The notes: generated by a model from the sequence alone, not told the origin. Positions 16,987-26,586 are shown, counted from the stretch's first letter. The stretch is 64,000 nt of DNA from JABDJX01 sp039942715 (GCA_039942715.1 JBDVBY010000007.1:642374-706373), one strand, 5' to 3'. Program-made: numbers and translations.

Positions 16987-18719
16987 TAGTTAATCTCTGG
17001 TTCCGGGACAGGTGCGCCAAAATCGGTTTTCAGGAAGTCAAAGTCGCAGCCTTTGTCGGCCTGCTCAATATGCTTGCTGAACATGTAGCCATAGCCACGC
17101 TCGTAGCGCGGGGCAGGGGGTGTCCATTTGGCGCGGCGCGCTTCCATTTCTTCGTCGGTGAGGTTTACAGACAAAACCCGCCCCGGAACATCAAGCGTGA
17201 TGATGTCGCCTGTTTCGATCAACGCGAGTGGGCCGCCGATAAACGCTTCAGGCGCGACATGCAGAATGCAGGCGCCGTAAGAAGTGCCTGACATACGCGC
17301 ATCCGACAGGCGCACCATATCGCGGTGCCCGTCTTTGAGCAGGGCCTTTGGCATCGGGATCATGCCCCATTCTGGCATGCCCGGCCCACCTTGAGGCCCG
17401 GCGTTGCGCAGCACCAATACGTGGTCAGATGTCATCGGGTAATTCTCGTCGTTGATGATCTTTTTCAGATCGTCATAGCTGTCCGCGACAATGGCCGGAC
17501 CGGAGTGGTTGTGAAACTTGGGATTGCACGCAGCGGGTTTGATCACTGCGCCATCAGGGGCAAGGTTGCCGCGAAGCACCGCAAGCGAACCTTCGTGATA
17601 GACCGGATTGGAAAGCGGGCGGATAACGTCGTCATTGTAGTTTACTGCACCTTCGATCCCGTCGCCCAAAGGCTTGCCAGTGACGGTTGTGACAGTCAGA
17701 TCAAGCTGATCGCCAAGTTCATTCATCAAGGCAGGTAAGCCCCCAGCATAAAAGAAGTCTTCCATCAGGTAGGTATCGCCTGAAGGGCGCAGGTTGGCGA
17801 GCACGGGCACTTCGCGGCCCACAGCATCCAGATCATCAAGGCCCCAGTCGATACCAGCACGGCGTGCCATCGCGATCAGGTGAATAATGGCGTTGGTGGA
17901 ACAGCCGGTGGCCATAGCGACTGCTGTTGCGTTGCGGGTGGCTTCTTTGGTGATGATCTTATCCGGGGTCAGGTCTTCCCAGACCATATCCACGATGCGC
18001 CGTCCGCAGGCGGCTGCCATGCGCTTGTGACCTGCATCGGGCGCTGGGATCGACGAGGCACCGGGCAAGGTCAGACCGAAGCCTTCGGCAATCGACATCA
18101 TCGTAGAAGCCGTGCCCATCGTCATGCAGGTGCCGTAAGAGCGCGCGATGCCGCTTTCAACGCCGTCCCACTCGGTTTTGCCGATGGTACCAGCGCGCCG
18201 CTCGTCCCAGTATTTCCAAACGTCTGTGCCTGAACCAAGCTTTTGGCCCGCGTAGTTGCCGCGCAACATCGCGCCCGCGGGCATGAAAATGAACGGAATC
18301 CCCATCGAAATAGCACCCATGATCAGCGCCGGAGTCGACTTATCACAGCCGCCTAGCAGCACCACACCGTCCACGGGATGCGAACGAAGCGTCTCTTCAA
18401 CCTCCATTGCGCCCATATTGCGATACAACATCGACGTGGGTTTCAAAAATTGTTCGGAAAAATCATGCACCGGCAGTTCGGCCGGCATGCCGCCCGCCTG
18501 CAAGATTCCGCGCCGAACGAACTCGGCGCGATCGCGCAGATGATGGTGACACGGAGACAGGTCAGACCATGTGTTGATGATCGCAATGACAGGCTTGCCT
18601 GCCCAGTCTTCATCTCCCAAACCCATTTGCCGCGCGCGGCTGCGGTGGCCCATCGAGCGCAGATCATCCGGTGCAAACCAGCGCGCAGAACGCAGATCGT
18701 CGTATGCTTTTTTCTTCAT
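16986..18719 (-). CDS. IlvD/Edd-family dehydratase, sugar-acid type (arabinonate/xylonate-like)
   Basis: This 577-residue iron-sulfur dehydratase removes water from dihydroxy or sugar acids. Family motifs: INTWSDLSPCHHHLRDRAEF, VVLLGGCDKSTPALIMG, SYGTCMTMGTASTMMSIAEG and ATGCSTNAIIHLIA, with cluster cysteines in the second and third. The start RSARWFAPDDLRSMGHRSR and DLSPCHHHLRD are typical of L-arabinonate or D-xylonate dehydratases rather than of biosynthetic IlvD. I chose ATG 18719, since the extension up to 18830 is unrelated. The coupled RraA-like aldolase could act on the keto-acid product, though this is inference. Confidence 0.85.
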   Translation of the reverse strand: MKKKAYDDLRSARWFAPDDLRSMGHRSRARQMGLGDEDWAGKPVIAIINTWSDLSPCHHHLRDRAEFVRRGILQAGGMPAELPVHDFSEQFLKPTSMLYRNMGAMEVEETLRSHPVDGVVLLGGCDKSTPALIMGAISMGIPFIFMPAGAMLRGNYAGQKLGSGTDVWKYWDERRAGTIGKTEWDGVESGIARSYGTCMTMGTASTMMSIAEGFGLTLPGASSIPAPDAGHKRMAAACGRRIVDMVWEDLTPDKIITKEATRNATAVAMATGCSTNAIIHLIAMARRAGIDWGLDDLDAVGREVPVLANLRPSGDTYLMEDFFYAGGLPALMNELGDQLDLTVTTVTGKPLGDGIEGAVNYNDDVIRPLSNPVYHEGSLAVLRGNLAPDGAVIKPAACNPKFHNHSGPAIVADSYDDLKKIINDENYPMTSDHVLVLRNAGPQGGPGMPEWGMIPMPKALLKDGHRDMVRLSDARMSGTSYGACILHVAPEAFIGGPLALIETGDIITLDVPGRVLSVNLTDEEMEARRAKWTPPAPRYERGYGYMFSKHIEQADKGCDFDFLKTDFGAPVPEPEIN

Positions 18720-18995
18720 CTCGCCATCACCCCATCCCGTTTCACAACAGAGTGCGCGGGCGCGCGAGCTTGAACAAGCCCCAAATTGTGTTCGACGTTT
18801 AGTGACGGAGAAATCTAGCAACCACGACATCTTGTGGTTGTGTTGGCGTGAACCACATTTAACTGGTAAAAAGCCGCCTAAATTCCCGTAACGTCACGTT
18901 AAAACTGGATCTACGGTCACGTTTTCGCCACTTTTATTGACGAACTTGCACACGTGGCCATCTGCCCGGCCTAATCTGTCTGTGGGGACAAAGAC

Positions 18996-19205
18996 ATGAC
19001 ACTACTGCCTGCCATTCTGGTATTGATGTTGGTTACTTTTGTCGTTTGGTTTTTCTGGCCCAATGTGGTCGATCCATTAACGCGTAGTTCGGCTGCGCGC
19101 TCTAAACGGACCGAGGCTGACACCGTCGCCGAGGATCTGTTTGAGGTGTGGGCAAAGCACGGGCGTGCCAAAGGGCTTTTGATGCCCGATGCGCGTAATT
19201 CATAA
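18996..19205 (+). CDS. small single-helix membrane protein
   Basis: The 69-residue product has one strong N-terminal membrane helix (LLPAILVLMLVTFVVWFFWP) and a basic, then acidic, cytoplasmic tail (SAARSKRTEADTVAEDLFEV). A GGGGAC box lies about 7 nt before ATG 18996. The function is unknown. It stands alone upstream of clpP. Confidence 0.55.
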   Translation: MTLLPAILVLMLVTFVVWFFWPNVVDPLTRSSAARSKRTEADTVAEDLFEVWAKHGRAKGLLMPDARNS

Positions 19206-19336
19206 ACATTTCTCTGCCTGCATTGTTTTCAGGCCGTCGCTGACCTAGGTGCTCTTGCAGGCCCCGGGTCACGATAATAAGACTCTGGAAACATCCTCGG
19301 CGTAAAAGCGCATTAGAGTTAAGGCAGGCATTGCAT

Positions 19337-19966
19337 ATGAACGATCCCGTAGAGACGTATATGAACCTTGTTCCCATGGTGGTTGAGCAGACCAGCCGGG
19401 GCGAGCGTGCGTATGATATTTTTTCAAGACTACTCAAAGAACGCATCGTGTTCATCAATGGCCCCGTACATGACGGGATGAGTCAGTTGGTGGTGGCGCA
19501 GCTTTTGCACCTTGAGGCGGAAAATCCGACCAAAGAAATATCGATGTATATCAACAGCCCTGGCGGTGTTGTGACCGCTGGTTTGTCGATTTACGACACG
19601 ATGCAGTACATCCAGCCGAAGATTGCAACGCTGGTTGTGGGGCAGGCGGCCTCGATGGGCTCGCTTTTGCTGGCTGCTGGTGACAAGGGCATGCGGCTGT
19701 CGCTGCCCAATTCGTCGATCATGGTGCACCAACCATCGGGCGGTTTTCAGGGACAGGCGACGGATATCATGATCCACGCGCGCCATACCGAGCGTTTGAA
19801 AACGCAATTGAACGAGATTTACGTCAAGCACACAGGCCAGACTTTGAAAAAGGTCGAGGATGCGCTTGAGCGGGATAACTTTATGACACCTGAAGAGGCG
19901 AAGGATTGGGGACTTATTGACGAGATTGTGGATTCTCGCGCCAAAGTTGGTGGTGATGACAAGTGA
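19337..19966 (+). CDS. clpP: ATP-dependent Clp protease proteolytic subunit
   Basis: ClpP forms the 14-subunit serine protease chamber that works with ClpX and ClpA. From ATG 19337 the protein has 209 residues, and the catalytic triad falls at Ser106 (GQAASMGSLL), His131 (MVHQPSGG) and Asp180 (LERDNFM), each nine residues later than in E. coli (97, 122, 171). The TTG at 19331 gives two extra residues and is less likely. ClpX follows 121 bp downstream, the common arrangement. Confidence 0.97.
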   Translation: MNDPVETYMNLVPMVVEQTSRGERAYDIFSRLLKERIVFINGPVHDGMSQLVVAQLLHLEAENPTKEISMYINSPGGVVTAGLSIYDTMQYIQPKIATLVVGQAASMGSLLLAAGDKGMRLSLPNSSIMVHQPSGGFQGQATDIMIHARHTERLKTQLNEIYVKHTGQTLKKVEDALERDNFMTPEEAKDWGLIDEIVDSRAKVGGDDK

Positions 19967-20087
19967 TCACGTTTTAATTGGCTTTAATCTTTAATAAAAT
20001 TTTGCGTTGTACCCCTGTTGGCACTGCCCTAGGATCGACAAAAAGCTACAGTAAAACTGTGGTGACAGGCCCCGAAAAGGTTGAGTG

Positions 20088-21344
20088 ATGGCGAATAATT
20101 CTGGCGACAGCAAGAACACCCTTTACTGCTCGTTTTGCGGCAAAAGCCAGCATGAGGTGCGCAAATTAATCGCCGGGCCAACGGTGTTCATCTGCGATGA
20201 ATGCGTTGAACTTTGCATGGATATCATCCGTGAAGAGACGAAAACCGCTGGGTTGAAGTCATCTGATGGTGTGCCAACGCCAACCGAAATTTGCGAAGTG
20301 TTGGACGACTACGTGATTGGTCAGGCGCATGCGAAACGGGTTTTGTCGGTCGCTGTGCACAACCATTACAAACGTCTGAACCACGCAGGCAAGTCAGATA
20401 TTGAGTTGGCGAAATCCAACATCATGCTGATCGGGCCAACGGGTTGCGGTAAAACACTTCTGGCGCAAACGCTGGCGCGGATTTTGGACGTGCCGTTTAC
20501 GATGGCGGATGCGACCACACTGACCGAAGCCGGATATGTGGGCGAAGATGTTGAGAATATCATTCTGAAGCTTTTGCAGGCCTCTGAATACAACGTGGAA
20601 CGTGCACAACGCGGCATCGTCTACATCGACGAAGTCGATAAGATCACGCGCAAGTCTGACAATCCGTCGATCACCCGCGATGTATCGGGCGAGGGCGTGC
20701 AGCAAGCGTTGCTGAAGATTATGGAAGGCACGGTTGCTTCTGTGCCGCCACAAGGCGGGCGCAAACATCCGCAGCAGGAATTCCTGCAAGTTGATACAAC
20801 GAACATTCTGTTCATTTGCGGTGGTGCTTTTGCAGGGCTTGAAAAGATTATCTCGCAACGCGGCAAAGGCTCTGCAATTGGATTTGGCGCAGATGTCAAA
20901 GACAGCGAAGCGCGCGGCGTTGGCGAAGTGTTCCAAGAGTTGGAACCAGAAGATCTTTTGAAGTTCGGTTTGATCCCTGAATTTGTAGGTCGTTTGCCGG
21001 TGATTGCGACGCTGACCGATCTGGACGAGGACGCTCTTGTGACGATCCTGACCGAGCCGAAGAACGCTTTGGTCAAGCAATACCAGCGCCTATTCGATCT
21101 CGAAGACACGCAGCTGACCTTCACCGACGATGCGCTTAAGGCGATTGCCAAACTGGCGATCCAGCGCAAAACCGGTGCACGCGGTTTGCGCTCGATCATG
21201 GAGAACATCCTGCTGGATACGATGTTTGATCTGCCGGGGCTGGACAGCGTAACGGAGGTTGTCGTGAACGACGAGTCTGTGACAGCTGACGCAAAACCTC
21301 TGATGATCCACGCTGATGCCAAGCAGGAACCAGCAGCCAGCTAA
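20088..21344 (+). CDS. clpX: ATP-dependent Clp protease ATP-binding subunit ClpX
   Basis: ClpX is the AAA+ unfoldase that feeds ClpP. It has 418 residues from ATG 20088; the GTG three bases earlier belongs to the same frame but is less likely. The N-terminal zinc-binding domain has Cys14, Cys17, Cys36 and Cys39. The AAA+ domain shows Walker A GPTGCGKT, Walker B GIVYIDEVDK, and the IGF-type loop for ClpP docking (SAIGFGADV). Sensor 2 region TGARGLRSIME is complete. A promoter may lie in the 121-bp gap after clpP. Confidence 0.97.
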   Translation: MANNSGDSKNTLYCSFCGKSQHEVRKLIAGPTVFICDECVELCMDIIREETKTAGLKSSDGVPTPTEICEVLDDYVIGQAHAKRVLSVAVHNHYKRLNHAGKSDIELAKSNIMLIGPTGCGKTLLAQTLARILDVPFTMADATTLTEAGYVGEDVENIILKLLQASEYNVERAQRGIVYIDEVDKITRKSDNPSITRDVSGEGVQQALLKIMEGTVASVPPQGGRKHPQQEFLQVDTTNILFICGGAFAGLEKIISQRGKGSAIGFGADVKDSEARGVGEVFQELEPEDLLKFGLIPEFVGRLPVIATLTDLDEDALVTILTEPKNALVKQYQRLFDLEDTQLTFTDDALKAIAKLAIQRKTGARGLRSIMENILLDTMFDLPGLDSVTEVVVNDESVTADAKPLMIHADAKQEPAAS

Positions 21345-21397
21345 CGCGTTTTGACAACGCTCCTGAAAATGGTTGTGGCTGTTGGTCTAATTGTTTT

Positions 21398-21826
21398 GTG
21401 GCTGCGCCGATCGCCTATGCAAGCTCGTTTCTTTACAGCAATCGAGTCTTTGCATCGAAACTCTTCGAGTCGATCCCCCATGACAGTGTTCTTGCCTCGC
21501 GCAGATGGCACCTAGAGCCATTTGGCTGCACTTTTGGTGTGGTCTCGCTTAAGGAAACCGCGCCGACAGAACCGCCCGAAAAATTGTCAGGCCGACGGTT
21601 TCCCTACAATATGGCAACCGATTGGCAGATAACCCCTGAACTTGAGTTGGCCCAGATAAACATGGGCTGGTTCGTTCCGTGTAAAGACTGGCTTGGTACC
21701 TCCACATTTGAAACGATGTCTCAAGCGCTGACAACTCCCGGCGGATGGTGGGCGACAAGCTCTGAGTATGTCTTCCTCTATTCAAAGCCAGCCAAGATCG
21801 CCTTTCGCCTGCGACATGGTGACTGA
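21398..21826 (+). CDS. hypothetical protein
   Basis: This 142-residue frame starts at GTG 21398 and I do not recognise it. The composition looks protein-like from about residue 30 (RRWHLEPFGCTFGVVSLKET), with many aromatic residues near the end (TTPGGWWATSSEYVFLYSK) and no membrane segment. No good ribosome binding site precedes the start, so a later start is possible. It sits alone between clpX and the NDUFA12 gene. Confidence 0.45.
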   Translation: MAAPIAYASSFLYSNRVFASKLFESIPHDSVLASRRWHLEPFGCTFGVVSLKETAPTEPPEKLSGRRFPYNMATDWQITPELELAQINMGWFVPCKDWLGTSTFETMSQALTTPGGWWATSSEYVFLYSKPAKIAFRLRHGD

Positions 21827-21927
21827 CTCCTGCAGTCCAACAGCCGAAAAGCGCCAAATTGCCCGGGTCTACTGGATCTTTGGGCCAGCTTGCGCCATAC
21901 AAAATTGAAATCATACGAGGGTCCGAC

Positions 21928-22308
21928 ATGGGCATTCTGAACTCTCTTTTGCGCGCCGCCACTTGGTGGAATGGCTCAACGCTGAACACGCAGTTTTATA
22001 CGTGGCGCAAGGGCAAAAAGGTCGGCGAAGACGCCGAAGGTAACACCTATTACGAAAGCAACGCTGGCAAACGTTGGGTTATCTTCAACGGATTGAGCGA
22101 GGCAAGCCGGGTCAGCCCGGAGTGGCACGGCTGGCTGCATCACACATGGGACGAGCCGCCCACTGAAAGGCCGATTGCGAAAAAGGCGTGGGAAAAGCCC
22201 CATGTTGAGAATTTGACCGGGACCGCGGCGGCCTATGCGCCGTCTGGTTCGATCCGTAACGCTAAACCTGTTGCGCGTTCGGACTACGAGGCATGGACAC
22301 CGGAGTAA
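21928..22308 (+). CDS. complex I accessory subunit NDUFA12 homologue
   Basis: The alphaproteobacterial homologue of the mitochondrial 17.2-kDa (B17.2/NDUFA12) subunit of NADH:ubiquinone oxidoreductase, 126 residues. Typical motifs are GEDAEGNTYYES, KRWVIFNGLSEASRVSPEWH and GWLHHTWDEPP. I chose ATG 21928 because the 23-residue upstream extension is unrelated and GAGGG lies about 9 nt before. The gene order NDUFA12 - mlaD - DUF2155 - aat (convergent) is common in Rhodobacterales. Confidence 0.93.
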   Translation: MGILNSLLRAATWWNGSTLNTQFYTWRKGKKVGEDAEGNTYYESNAGKRWVIFNGLSEASRVSPEWHGWLHHTWDEPPTERPIAKKAWEKPHVENLTGTAAAYAPSGSIRNAKPVARSDYEAWTPE

Positions 22309-22313
22309 CGGGC

Positions 22314-22766
22314 ATGGCGGAACAGAACTTTACCGAAGTGTTGACGGGCGCGGGCGTTTTGATCGTGGCGGCCGGGTTCTTGACCTACATGGCGCAAGTC
22401 GGCGGCGTAGGTGTCGGAACCTCGGGCGAGGCGACTTATTCTGCGTCCTTCCGCTCTGCCGAAGGCATTGGCATCGGCACCGATGTGCGCCTTGCTGGTG
22501 TGAAGGTCGGCAGCATTCTGGACATGGAACTTGATCCGCAAACCTTCCGCGCCGAGACAACGTTTTCGGTGCAAGACAACGTCGCACTGCCAGAGGACTC
22601 TGCGTTGGTGGTGTCCTCCGAAGGGCTTTTGGGCGGCAGCTTTCTCGAGATCTTGCCCGGCGGATCGGACTTTACCCTGGATGCAGGCGCCGAGATTGAA
22701 GACACGCAAAGCTCGGTTTCGATTGTACAATTGCTGTTGAAGTTCGTCTCTGGTGGCGACGAATGA
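22314..22766 (+). CDS. mlaD: MlaD-family (MCE domain) lipid transport protein
   Basis: MlaD anchors in the inner membrane and binds phospholipids in the periplasm as part of the system that keeps outer-membrane lipid asymmetry. From ATG 22314 (GGAG 9 nt upstream) it has 150 residues: one N-terminal membrane helix (VLTGAGVLIVAAGFLTYMAQ) and one MCE domain (about 35-115, GIGIGTDVRLAGVKVG, LPEDSALVVSSEGLLGG). The rest of the Mla system (MlaE, MlaF) is not in the window. It overlaps the next gene by 4 bp. Confidence 0.9.
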   Translation: MAEQNFTEVLTGAGVLIVAAGFLTYMAQVGGVGVGTSGEATYSASFRSAEGIGIGTDVRLAGVKVGSILDMELDPQTFRAETTFSVQDNVALPEDSALVVSSEGLLGGSFLEILPGGSDFTLDAGAEIEDTQSSVSIVQLLLKFVSGGDE

Positions 22767-23176
22767 GGCTGGCTGCTGCGCTTATTTGCGCTGCTTTGCC
22801 CGTTTTTGCGCAAGGCACAATCATCACAACGCCGAATGAGAATGCGCCATTGCCGGATGTTGCCGAAGACGATGTGCGCGCCGCAACCGGCACCGGCGCG
22901 GAATTGCGTGGGCTTGATAAGACGTCGGGCATCTCGACGCCAGTCAGTGTGAGCGCGGGCGAAACTGTGCCGTTTGGGCGCTTGGAGGTGACGCTTGGCG
23001 AGTGTCGATATCCCGAAGATAACATCACGGGCGAGGGCTATGCTTGGCTGACGATCCGCGACCCGAACCGCGACGTGACCTTGTTTGACGGCTGGATGAT
23101 TGCCTCGAGCCCCGCGCTGAATGCGCTGGATCATCCGCGCTATGATGTTTGGGTGATCCGCTGCACCACGGCCTGA
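22763..23176 (+). CDS. DUF2155 domain-containing exported protein
   Basis: The 137-residue protein has an N-terminal signal (MRLAAALICAALPVFAQG). The DUF2155 domain (about 45-135) shows the pattern ELRGLDKTSGISTPVSVSAG, FGRLEVTLGECRYP and VTLFDGWMIASSPALNAL. Function is unknown; the family is restricted mainly to alphaproteobacteria and is usually found next to aat. It overlaps mlaD by 4 bp, and its end overlaps the 3' end of the convergent aat gene by 37 bp. Confidence 0.9.
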   Translation: MRLAAALICAALPVFAQGTIITTPNENAPLPDVAEDDVRAATGTGAELRGLDKTSGISTPVSVSAGETVPFGRLEVTLGECRYPEDNITGEGYAWLTIRDPNRDVTLFDGWMIASSPALNALDHPRYDVWVIRCTTA

Positions 23177-23784
23177 GGGTCTGTTTCCAACGTGATACTG
23201 TGAATGTCGGCGGGCTGTTGCAGCGCCTTTGCAAGACGTGTGTGATACTCGGCACGGGTGATTTCGACAGCACCCAAGGAGGCCAGATGCGGCGTCAGGA
23301 ATTGCGTATCAAACAGCGAAAACCCGCAGCGTTTCAGGTGATCGACGGCGAAGGCGAGGGTCATTTTTGACCCGTCGGTCGCGGCAGAAAACATGCTTTC
23401 GCCAAAGAACGCACTGCCGACTGTCAGGCCATACATGCCGCCAATGAGCGTTTCTCCGCGCCAAATTCCAAAGGCGTGGGCGTAGTTTGCGTCAAATAGT
23501 TCATCCATCAGGTCGCGGATCGTATCGTTGATCCAAGTCTCATCGCGCGCAGCACACCCATCAATGATCTTGTTAAACGCAACGTCCAGCGTTGCCGTTA
23601 GGTCGCCACTTCGCATCGCACGCCCAAGACTGCGCGAAATGTGAAACCCGTCCAAAGGCAGGATGCCGCGATGTTGAGGATCGACCCAATAGATCTCCGG
23701 GTCATCGCGCGTTTCGGCCATCGGAAAAATGCCCGAAGCATAGGCACCAAGCAACAATTCCGGGGTCAGGCGACGATCACTCAT
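23140..23784 (-). CDS. aat: leucyl/phenylalanyl-tRNA-protein transferase
   Basis: Aat adds Leu or Phe to proteins with N-terminal Lys or Arg and thereby marks them for ClpAP (N-end rule). The protein has 214 residues with the family motifs LLGAYASGIFPMAE, YWVDPQHRGILPLDG, ETWINDTIRDLMDELF and THAFG-like AHAFGIWRGETLIGGMYGL. The C-terminal FDTQFLTPHLASLGA is typical. It ends with a 37-bp overlap with DUF2155 on the other strand. Confidence 0.96.
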   Translation of the reverse strand: MSDRRLTPELLLGAYASGIFPMAETRDDPEIYWVDPQHRGILPLDGFHISRSLGRAMRSGDLTATLDVAFNKIIDGCAARDETWINDTIRDLMDELFDANYAHAFGIWRGETLIGGMYGLTVGSAFFGESMFSAATDGSKMTLAFAVDHLKRCGFSLFDTQFLTPHLASLGAVEITRAEYHTRLAKALQQPADIHSITLETDPQAVVQRITQTS

Positions 23785-23811
23785 GGACGCAGGTTAGCGC
23801 GCGCGGCTTAA

Positions 23812-25158
23812 TTATTCGAGGTTTTCCTCAAGCCAGCCTTCCAGCCAGTGAATGTTGTAGTTGCCGCTCAACACCGCTTCTTCCTGCAAAAGGGCGTGAA
23901 ACAGAGGCACAGTGGTGTCGATTCCGTCCATGATCAGTTCGCCCAAAGCGCGCGACAGGCGTGCCAAAGCTTCGGGGCGGTCGCGCCCGTGCACAATCAA
24001 TTTGCCGATGAGCGAGTCATAATAGGGCGGGATCGAATAGCCATCATAGATCGCGCTATCCATGCGCACGCCCAAACCACCGGGCGCGTGGTACTGCGTG
24101 ATGCGGCCAGGTGAGGGAGAAAAGTTCGGAAGCTTCTCGGCATTTAGCCTGATTTCAATGGCATGGCCGTTGATCTTGAGGTCGTCTTGCGTGAACGACA
24201 TTGGCAAGCCAGCGGCAACATTGATTTGCTCGCGCACCAGATCAACACCGAAAATACCTTCGGTCACAGGATGTTCGACCTGAAGGCGGGTGTTCATTTC
24301 GATGAAATAGAATTCGCCGTCTTCATAGAGAAATTCGATTGTGCCCGCGCCAATATAGTTAATGGCCGCGACAGCGTCCGCGCATGTCTTGCCGATTTTC
24401 GCGCGAGTGGCCGCATCAATCGCAGGACCAGGGGCTTCTTCGAACACCTTTTGGTGGCGACGCTGGAGTGAGCAATCGCGCTCGCCCAAATGCACCGCGT
24501 TCCCTTTGCCATCGCCGAACACCTGAATTTCAATGTGGCGTGGTGTTGTAAGGTACTTCTCGATGTAACACTCGCCGTTGCCAAAGGCGGACTTTGCCTC
24601 GGCACCCGCAGTTTGAAAGGCTTCGGCCATATCGTCGGCCGTTTTGGCCAGTTTCATACCGCGCCCGCCGCCGCCAGCTGTGGCTTTGACGATGACCGGG
24701 TAGCCAATTTCAGCGCCGATTTTCTGCGCTTCTTCGACGTTTGCCACACCGCCATCAGAGCCAGGCACGCAAGGGACGCCAAGCTTTTTCATCGTGTCTT
24801 TAGCGGTGATCTTATCGCCCATGACGCGGATATGTTCGGCTGTGGGGCCGATAAACGTCAGCTCGTGATCCTCAACAATTTGGACGAAATTAGCATTCTC
24901 TGACAGGAACCCATAGCCGGGGTGGATCGCTTGCGCCCCGGTGATTTCACACGCCGAGATGATCGCAGGAAACGACAGATAGCTTTGTGTACTGGATGGC
25001 GGGCCAATGCACACGCTCTCGTCTGCCATGCGCACATGCATCGCATCGACGTCGGCGGTGGAATGCACGGCCACGCTTTTTATGCCCATCTCGCGACAGG
25101 CCCGGATTACGCGCAGGGCGATTTCGCCGCGGTTGGCGATCAGGATTTTGTCGAACAT
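23812..25158 (-). CDS. accC: acetyl-CoA carboxylase biotin carboxylase subunit
   Basis: AccC carboxylates biotin on AccB with ATP and bicarbonate, the first step of fatty-acid synthesis. The 448-residue length is normal. Motifs are FDKILIANRGEIALRVIRAC, the glycine-rich ATP loop TAGGGGRGMK, and the active-site stretch EMNTRLQVEHPVTE. The gene lies 7 bp after accB in the same operon. It differs from the cyanobacterial-type accC start at the left edge of the window. Confidence 0.97.
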   Translation of the reverse strand: MFDKILIANRGEIALRVIRACREMGIKSVAVHSTADVDAMHVRMADESVCIGPPSSTQSYLSFPAIISACEITGAQAIHPGYGFLSENANFVQIVEDHELTFIGPTAEHIRVMGDKITAKDTMKKLGVPCVPGSDGGVANVEEAQKIGAEIGYPVIVKATAGGGGRGMKLAKTADDMAEAFQTAGAEAKSAFGNGECYIEKYLTTPRHIEIQVFGDGKGNAVHLGERDCSLQRRHQKVFEEAPGPAIDAATRAKIGKTCADAVAAINYIGAGTIEFLYEDGEFYFIEMNTRLQVEHPVTEGIFGVDLVREQINVAAGLPMSFTQDDLKINGHAIEIRLNAEKLPNFSPSPGRITQYHAPGGLGVRMDSAIYDGYSIPPYYDSLIGKLIVHGRDRPEALARLSRALGELIMDGIDTTVPLFHALLQEEAVLSGNYNIHWLEGWLEENLE

Positions 25159-25165
25159 CCGAGCC

Positions 25166-25681
25166 TCACTCGATGATCATCATGGGCGCGCCGAACTCTA
25201 CCGGAGCGCCGTCTTCGACAAGCACGCGCTTGAGTGTCCCGCTTTTAGGGGCGGGAATCTGGTTCATGGTTTTCATCGCCTCGACGATCAAAAGCGTCTG
25301 ACCTTCCTGCACTGTGTCGCCAACTTTGACGAACACATCAGCTTCGGGTTCGGGCGAGAGGTAGACCGTGCCAACCATCGGCGAGGTCACTGCACCGGGG
25401 TGCGAGGCTGGGTCGCCGCCCTCGTTTGCTGCTTTGGCGGTCGTTTCCGCGACGAGCGCTGCAGGACCCGTTGAGGCCGGCGCGGCGGGCGCTGCAATCG
25501 GAGCAGCCGGGGCGGCAATTGTGGTTGTGGTGACATTGCTTTGCTTGGAGACGCGCACGTTCAGCGTGCCATCGTCGGGATAGTCGCGTTTGACCTGCAG
25601 CTCTGAAAGCTCGTTTTCGCTTAGGAGTTCTGCGAGTGCTTTGATAAATTCGACGTCGTCTTCATGCGATCGTTTCGACAT
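25166..25681 (-). CDS. accB: acetyl-CoA carboxylase biotin carboxyl carrier protein
   Basis: AccB carries the biotin of acetyl-CoA carboxylase. Its 171 residues contain an N-terminal helical part, an Ala/Pro-rich linker (AAPAAPIAAPAAPAST) and the C-terminal biotinyl domain with the modified lysine in VEAMKTMNQI. The thumb insertion region SPEPEADVFVKVGD is present. First gene of the accB-accC operon; the 278-bp region upstream (25682-25959) must hold the promoter, where I see no clear boxes. Confidence 0.96.
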   Translation of the reverse strand: MSKRSHEDDVEFIKALAELLSENELSELQVKRDYPDDGTLNVRVSKQSNVTTTTIAAPAAPIAAPAAPASTGPAALVAETTAKAANEGGDPASHPGAVTSPMVGTVYLSPEPEADVFVKVGDTVQEGQTLLIVEAMKTMNQIPAPKSGTLKRVLVEDGAPVEFGAPMMIIE

Positions 25682-25959
25682 GTTTGCCCCTTGGTTCTGC
25701 TCGGCTTTGCGCCATCGTTACCGATTTTGTCGCTTATACGGAAGTTTTTACGGCAGGAAAAGCATCGACGTGATTTCGGTGGGCTTTGGGGCTTTGCTTA
25801 GGCGAATGCTTCAATTGCAAACGGGCAGAGCAGCACACATCCATGCCGGCCTGACTGCGGGGGCTGCGCGTTTGAAACCTCGGTGTCTTAGGGGGGATCT
25901 GGGGATGCGTTGGGGCGGATACTCCAGCCCGGACGCGTTTCGTCTCGCGATCGTGCGGA

Positions 25960-26463
25960 CTAGCGGGCGACGTCGATTGTCGCAGGTTCGGGTTCTGAAG
26001 CTAGGGTGCGCGTTTCGGCAAAGCTTGCCTCAGCACGCTCAGCAGGAGTTGGCGGCGGATCCTCAAAGGTGGGGGGCTCGGCAGCGGTGATCACCGGCTC
26101 TTCCGTGTCTTTGACGTCTTGCGGTTCCACGTCTGTTTTAGGCGGCGCTGTGATCTCTGGCGGATCAAGCGCAGTGCGCGCTTGGCGTTCCAGCGGGCTT
26201 TCTTTGAAAGTGGGGACTGGGCCGACAAGATCGTCAAACACAGACTCGGGGCGTTCCTTGGTTTCTTGTTCGCGCAAACGTGGCGCTGTGCTGGATTGTT
26301 CGGGCGCGTCGATGGCGCGGGCAGTTTCCGCGCGCAACGTCGTATTTGCGGCTTCGCCTGCGCTGCTGCGGGCTGCGTCGAGTTGTGGCTGTGCGGATTT
26401 TTGGGCGCTTTGCGGCACCGATGACTGTGGTATCGCGCCAGGGGCGGTTACTGTAGGAATCAT
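25960..26463 (-). CDS. hypothetical proline/glutamate-rich protein
   Basis: From ATG 26463 the product has 167 residues of low complexity, rich in Pro, Ala, Glu and Thr (SSVPQSAQKSAQPQLD, TDVEPQDVKDTEEPVI, PPTFEDPPPTPAERAEASF). It seems largely disordered with no membrane segment. A GAGAGGA box lies 10 nt upstream. It resembles short disordered proteins that occur in Rhodobacterales, but I assign no function. Confidence 0.5.
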   Translation of the reverse strand: MIPTVTAPGAIPQSSVPQSAQKSAQPQLDAARSSAGEAANTTLRAETARAIDAPEQSSTAPRLREQETKERPESVFDDLVGPVPTFKESPLERQARTALDPPEITAPPKTDVEPQDVKDTEEPVITAAEPPTFEDPPPTPAERAEASFAETRTLASEPEPATIDVAR

Positions 26464-26586
26464 GACCAGCGTCCTCTCAAACGCCCCCAACCGTCTCCCA
26501 CAGTGGCGTGAAATCATTTAAAAGGGATTAATACCTTTGATAATGACGTGGAATGACCCTCATTTTGGTTAAGGAATGATAGAGAC

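Noticed and set aside
20394..21322. Long minus-strand frames opposite clpX
   Set aside because: They are shadows of a well-conserved gene and have no family features.
21549..21989. Minus-strand frame opposite the hypothetical gene at 21398
   Set aside because: It crosses the start of the NDUFA12 gene and its composition is less protein-like than the plus frame.
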